From Burkholderia ubonensis (GTDB lineage Bacteria; Pseudomonadota; Gammaproteobacteria; Burkholderiales; Burkholderiaceae): a stretch of DNA of 64,000 bases. Shown here one piece after another: positions 62,998 to 64,000 of this stretch. The DNA is taken from the NCBI RefSeq assembly GCF_001718695.1, contig NZ_CP013420.1:1984001-2048000 (forward strand), read 5' to 3'. Below the pieces are notes generated by a model. It saw only the letters and a list, made by a program, of their open reading frames with translations. It was not told where the DNA came from and searched no databases. Each line of letters starts with the position of its first letter. Within the stretch, counting starts at the first letter, position 1. A program made the position numbers and the translations under genes.

Positions 62998-63843
62998 TTG
63001 ATTGCCGTCGCACTCGTCGCCTATTTCGCCCTTGCAGTCGCCATCGCGGCGCTGCTGCTTTTACCCGGCGTCCGGGCAACCGTTTTTGAATCCGTCGCCC
63101 AGTTTCACGGCCGTCTCACGCGCCGTGCGAGCGATCGCGCCAGTCGCACCCGCAGTCAGATTGTTAAATCGGCAAGCGTTACCCGGGGTGCTTTAAACGA
63201 CATGCAAAATTTACTTGTCCGGCGGCGCTTGCTGATTATGGTGTCGACAGGTATTCTTGCGACGCCGCCATTGGTCGCCATTGCGTTGCGCGGCCGGCAA
63301 TTATTCCAATTCGACGACACGGCGCGCGCGCCTGACGAGAAGATCGCCGCCCTGCTGGAGGGCGAGCAGCTCGTGCCGCCCCCGCCGCTGCCGCCGGAAG
63401 TCTTTGCCACCAAGGAAGTCGAGCAGGTGCGGCCGGCGCTGAAAGACGCCAGCCGCGACTGGAACCTGCTGGACCCGGATTTCCGCACGCGCTTGCTGCT
63501 GGTCTACAAGATCATGCGCGAGCAGCACGGTTACGAAATGGCATTGCTGGAAGGTTACCGGAGCCCGGAACGGCAAAACCGGCTGGCGCAAATGGGCAGC
63601 AGCGTGACCAATGCGGCGGCGTTCCAGAGTTATCACCAATTCGGGCTGGCGTCCGACAACGCGTTCCTGCGCGACGGCAAGCTGGTCATTTCCGAGAAAG
63701 ATCCGTGGGCAATGCGCGGCTACCAGTTATACGGACAGACCGCCGAACAGGTCGGCCTGACCTGGGGCGGGCGCTGGAAAATGATGGATCTGGGGCACGT
63801 TGAATACCATAAACCCGGTTTTAAACTGGGACGCGGCAGCTAG
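62998..63843 (+). CDS. Membrane-anchored M15-family peptidoglycan peptidase (TagX-like)
   Basis: A 281-residue protein with two N-terminal hydrophobic helices (about 1-24 and 77-98), then a periplasmic M15 (VanY/CwlK-type) domain from about 160. The zinc site is His213 and Asp220 in SYHQFGLASD, with Asp264 and His267 in DLGHVEYH. GYRSPERQNRL is typical of the fold. The start is a TTG preceded by CCGGGGA; no ATG nearby fits. Such membrane-anchored L,D-endopeptidases (TagX) accompany type VI secretion genes in some beta- and gamma-proteobacteria, so a T6SS locus may begin beyond the right edge. That link is inference. Confidence 0.8.
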   Translation: MIAVALVAYFALAVAIAALLLLPGVRATVFESVAQFHGRLTRRASDRASRTRSQIVKSASVTRGALNDMQNLLVRRRLLIMVSTGILATPPLVAIALRGRQLFQFDDTARAPDEKIAALLEGEQLVPPPPLPPEVFATKEVEQVRPALKDASRDWNLLDPDFRTRLLLVYKIMREQHGYEMALLEGYRSPERQNRLAQMGSSVTNAAAFQSYHQFGLASDNAFLRDGKLVISEKDPWAMRGYQLYGQTAEQVGLTWGGRWKMMDLGHVEYHKPGFKLGRGS

Positions 63844-64000
63844 CCAGGGCTGGCCGGACAGGAAATAATGAGGGCGGCATGGGGCTTTCTAATATCCCGG
63901 CAGGAAACGATATGGGCTGTGCAAGCGGTCGTGCATTCCGGTGCGCGATTTTCCCGGGCCGCCGGTCCCGTTTTAAATCTCACAGCGTCCTTTCATCAAT
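63844..64000. other. Right-edge flank, no firm gene
   Basis: An ATG at 63868 with AGGAAATA upstream opens a frame to the end of the window (MRAAWGFLISRQETIW). The codons CTA and ATA and the lack of third-position GC bias argue against it. A gene may start just outside the window. Confidence 0.35.

Overview
The window looks like a piece of the main chromosome of a Burkholderia cepacia-complex species. It is GC-rich with strongly GC-biased third codon positions. The rRNA operon has beta-proteobacterial features. The phenylacetate block has the paaF | paaZ(N)-J-G-I-K order that I recall from B. cenocepacia chromosome 1. No database search was possible, so the genus is an inference from gene content, order and codon use.

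Layout. 1-94: the 5' end of coq7. 380-5805: a general porin, then fadD and a molybdopterin oxidoreductase on the minus strand. 6028-11726: a complete minus-strand rRNA operon (promoter, leader boxA, 16S, tRNA-Ile, tRNA-Ala, spacer boxA, 23S, 5S, terminator). 11850-18389: phenylacetate catabolism, with paaF divergent from paaN-paaJ-paaG-paaI-paaK across a TetR-type palindrome. 18504-20195: mltA and apaG, with a tiny plus-strand membrane-protein gene between them. 20371-27713: a long plus-strand block, rpe-gph-(trp leader and attenuator)-trpE-trpG-trpD-trpC-CYTH-ung. 27811-32482: azoR, then ubiH-dsbC-M61 peptidase. 32727-39190: ychF, an amino-acid permease, a DUF3761 protein, ettA, a HAD hydrolase and a frameshifted isochorismatase-family gene. 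39243-46609: pepP, a small membrane protein, an atypical response regulator, then hemA-prfA-prmC-grxD-ubiX. 46743-57762: a LigB-type dioxygenase, an APC transporter, a cold-shock protein, a YegD-type Hsp70, a nitroreductase, a divergent MFS/TetR pair with two operators, a DUF1415 protein, two methyltransferases and an LEA2 lipoprotein. 58406-63843: a lipoprotein M1 aminopeptidase, a ZntB/CorA transporter, an Ala/Lys-rich membrane protein and a membrane-anchored M15 peptidase that may mark the edge of a type VI secretion locus.

Most of the window is core genome: translation (rrn, prfA, prmC, ettA, ychF), tryptophan, haem and ubiquinone biosynthesis (coq7, ubiH, ubiX), envelope maintenance and DNA repair (ung). 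The paa block is the main dedicated catabolic module. PaaK activates phenylacetate, PaaG isomerises the ring epoxide, PaaN/PaaF/PaaJ process the opened chain and PaaI hydrolyses dead-end thioesters. The monooxygenase (paaABCDE), paaH and paaR are not in the window.

I found no insertion sequence, prophage, CRISPR array or integrated island. The most unusual items are regulatory or small: a 3-Trp leader peptide with attenuator, a cluster of GATGCA/GGAACC half-sites upstream of the DUF3761 gene, paired TetR operators, a 4-bp duplication that breaks an isochorismatase gene, a degenerate response regulator in front of hemA, a short membrane-protein gene starting 28 bp from mltA on the other strand, and the M15 peptidase pair at the right edge.
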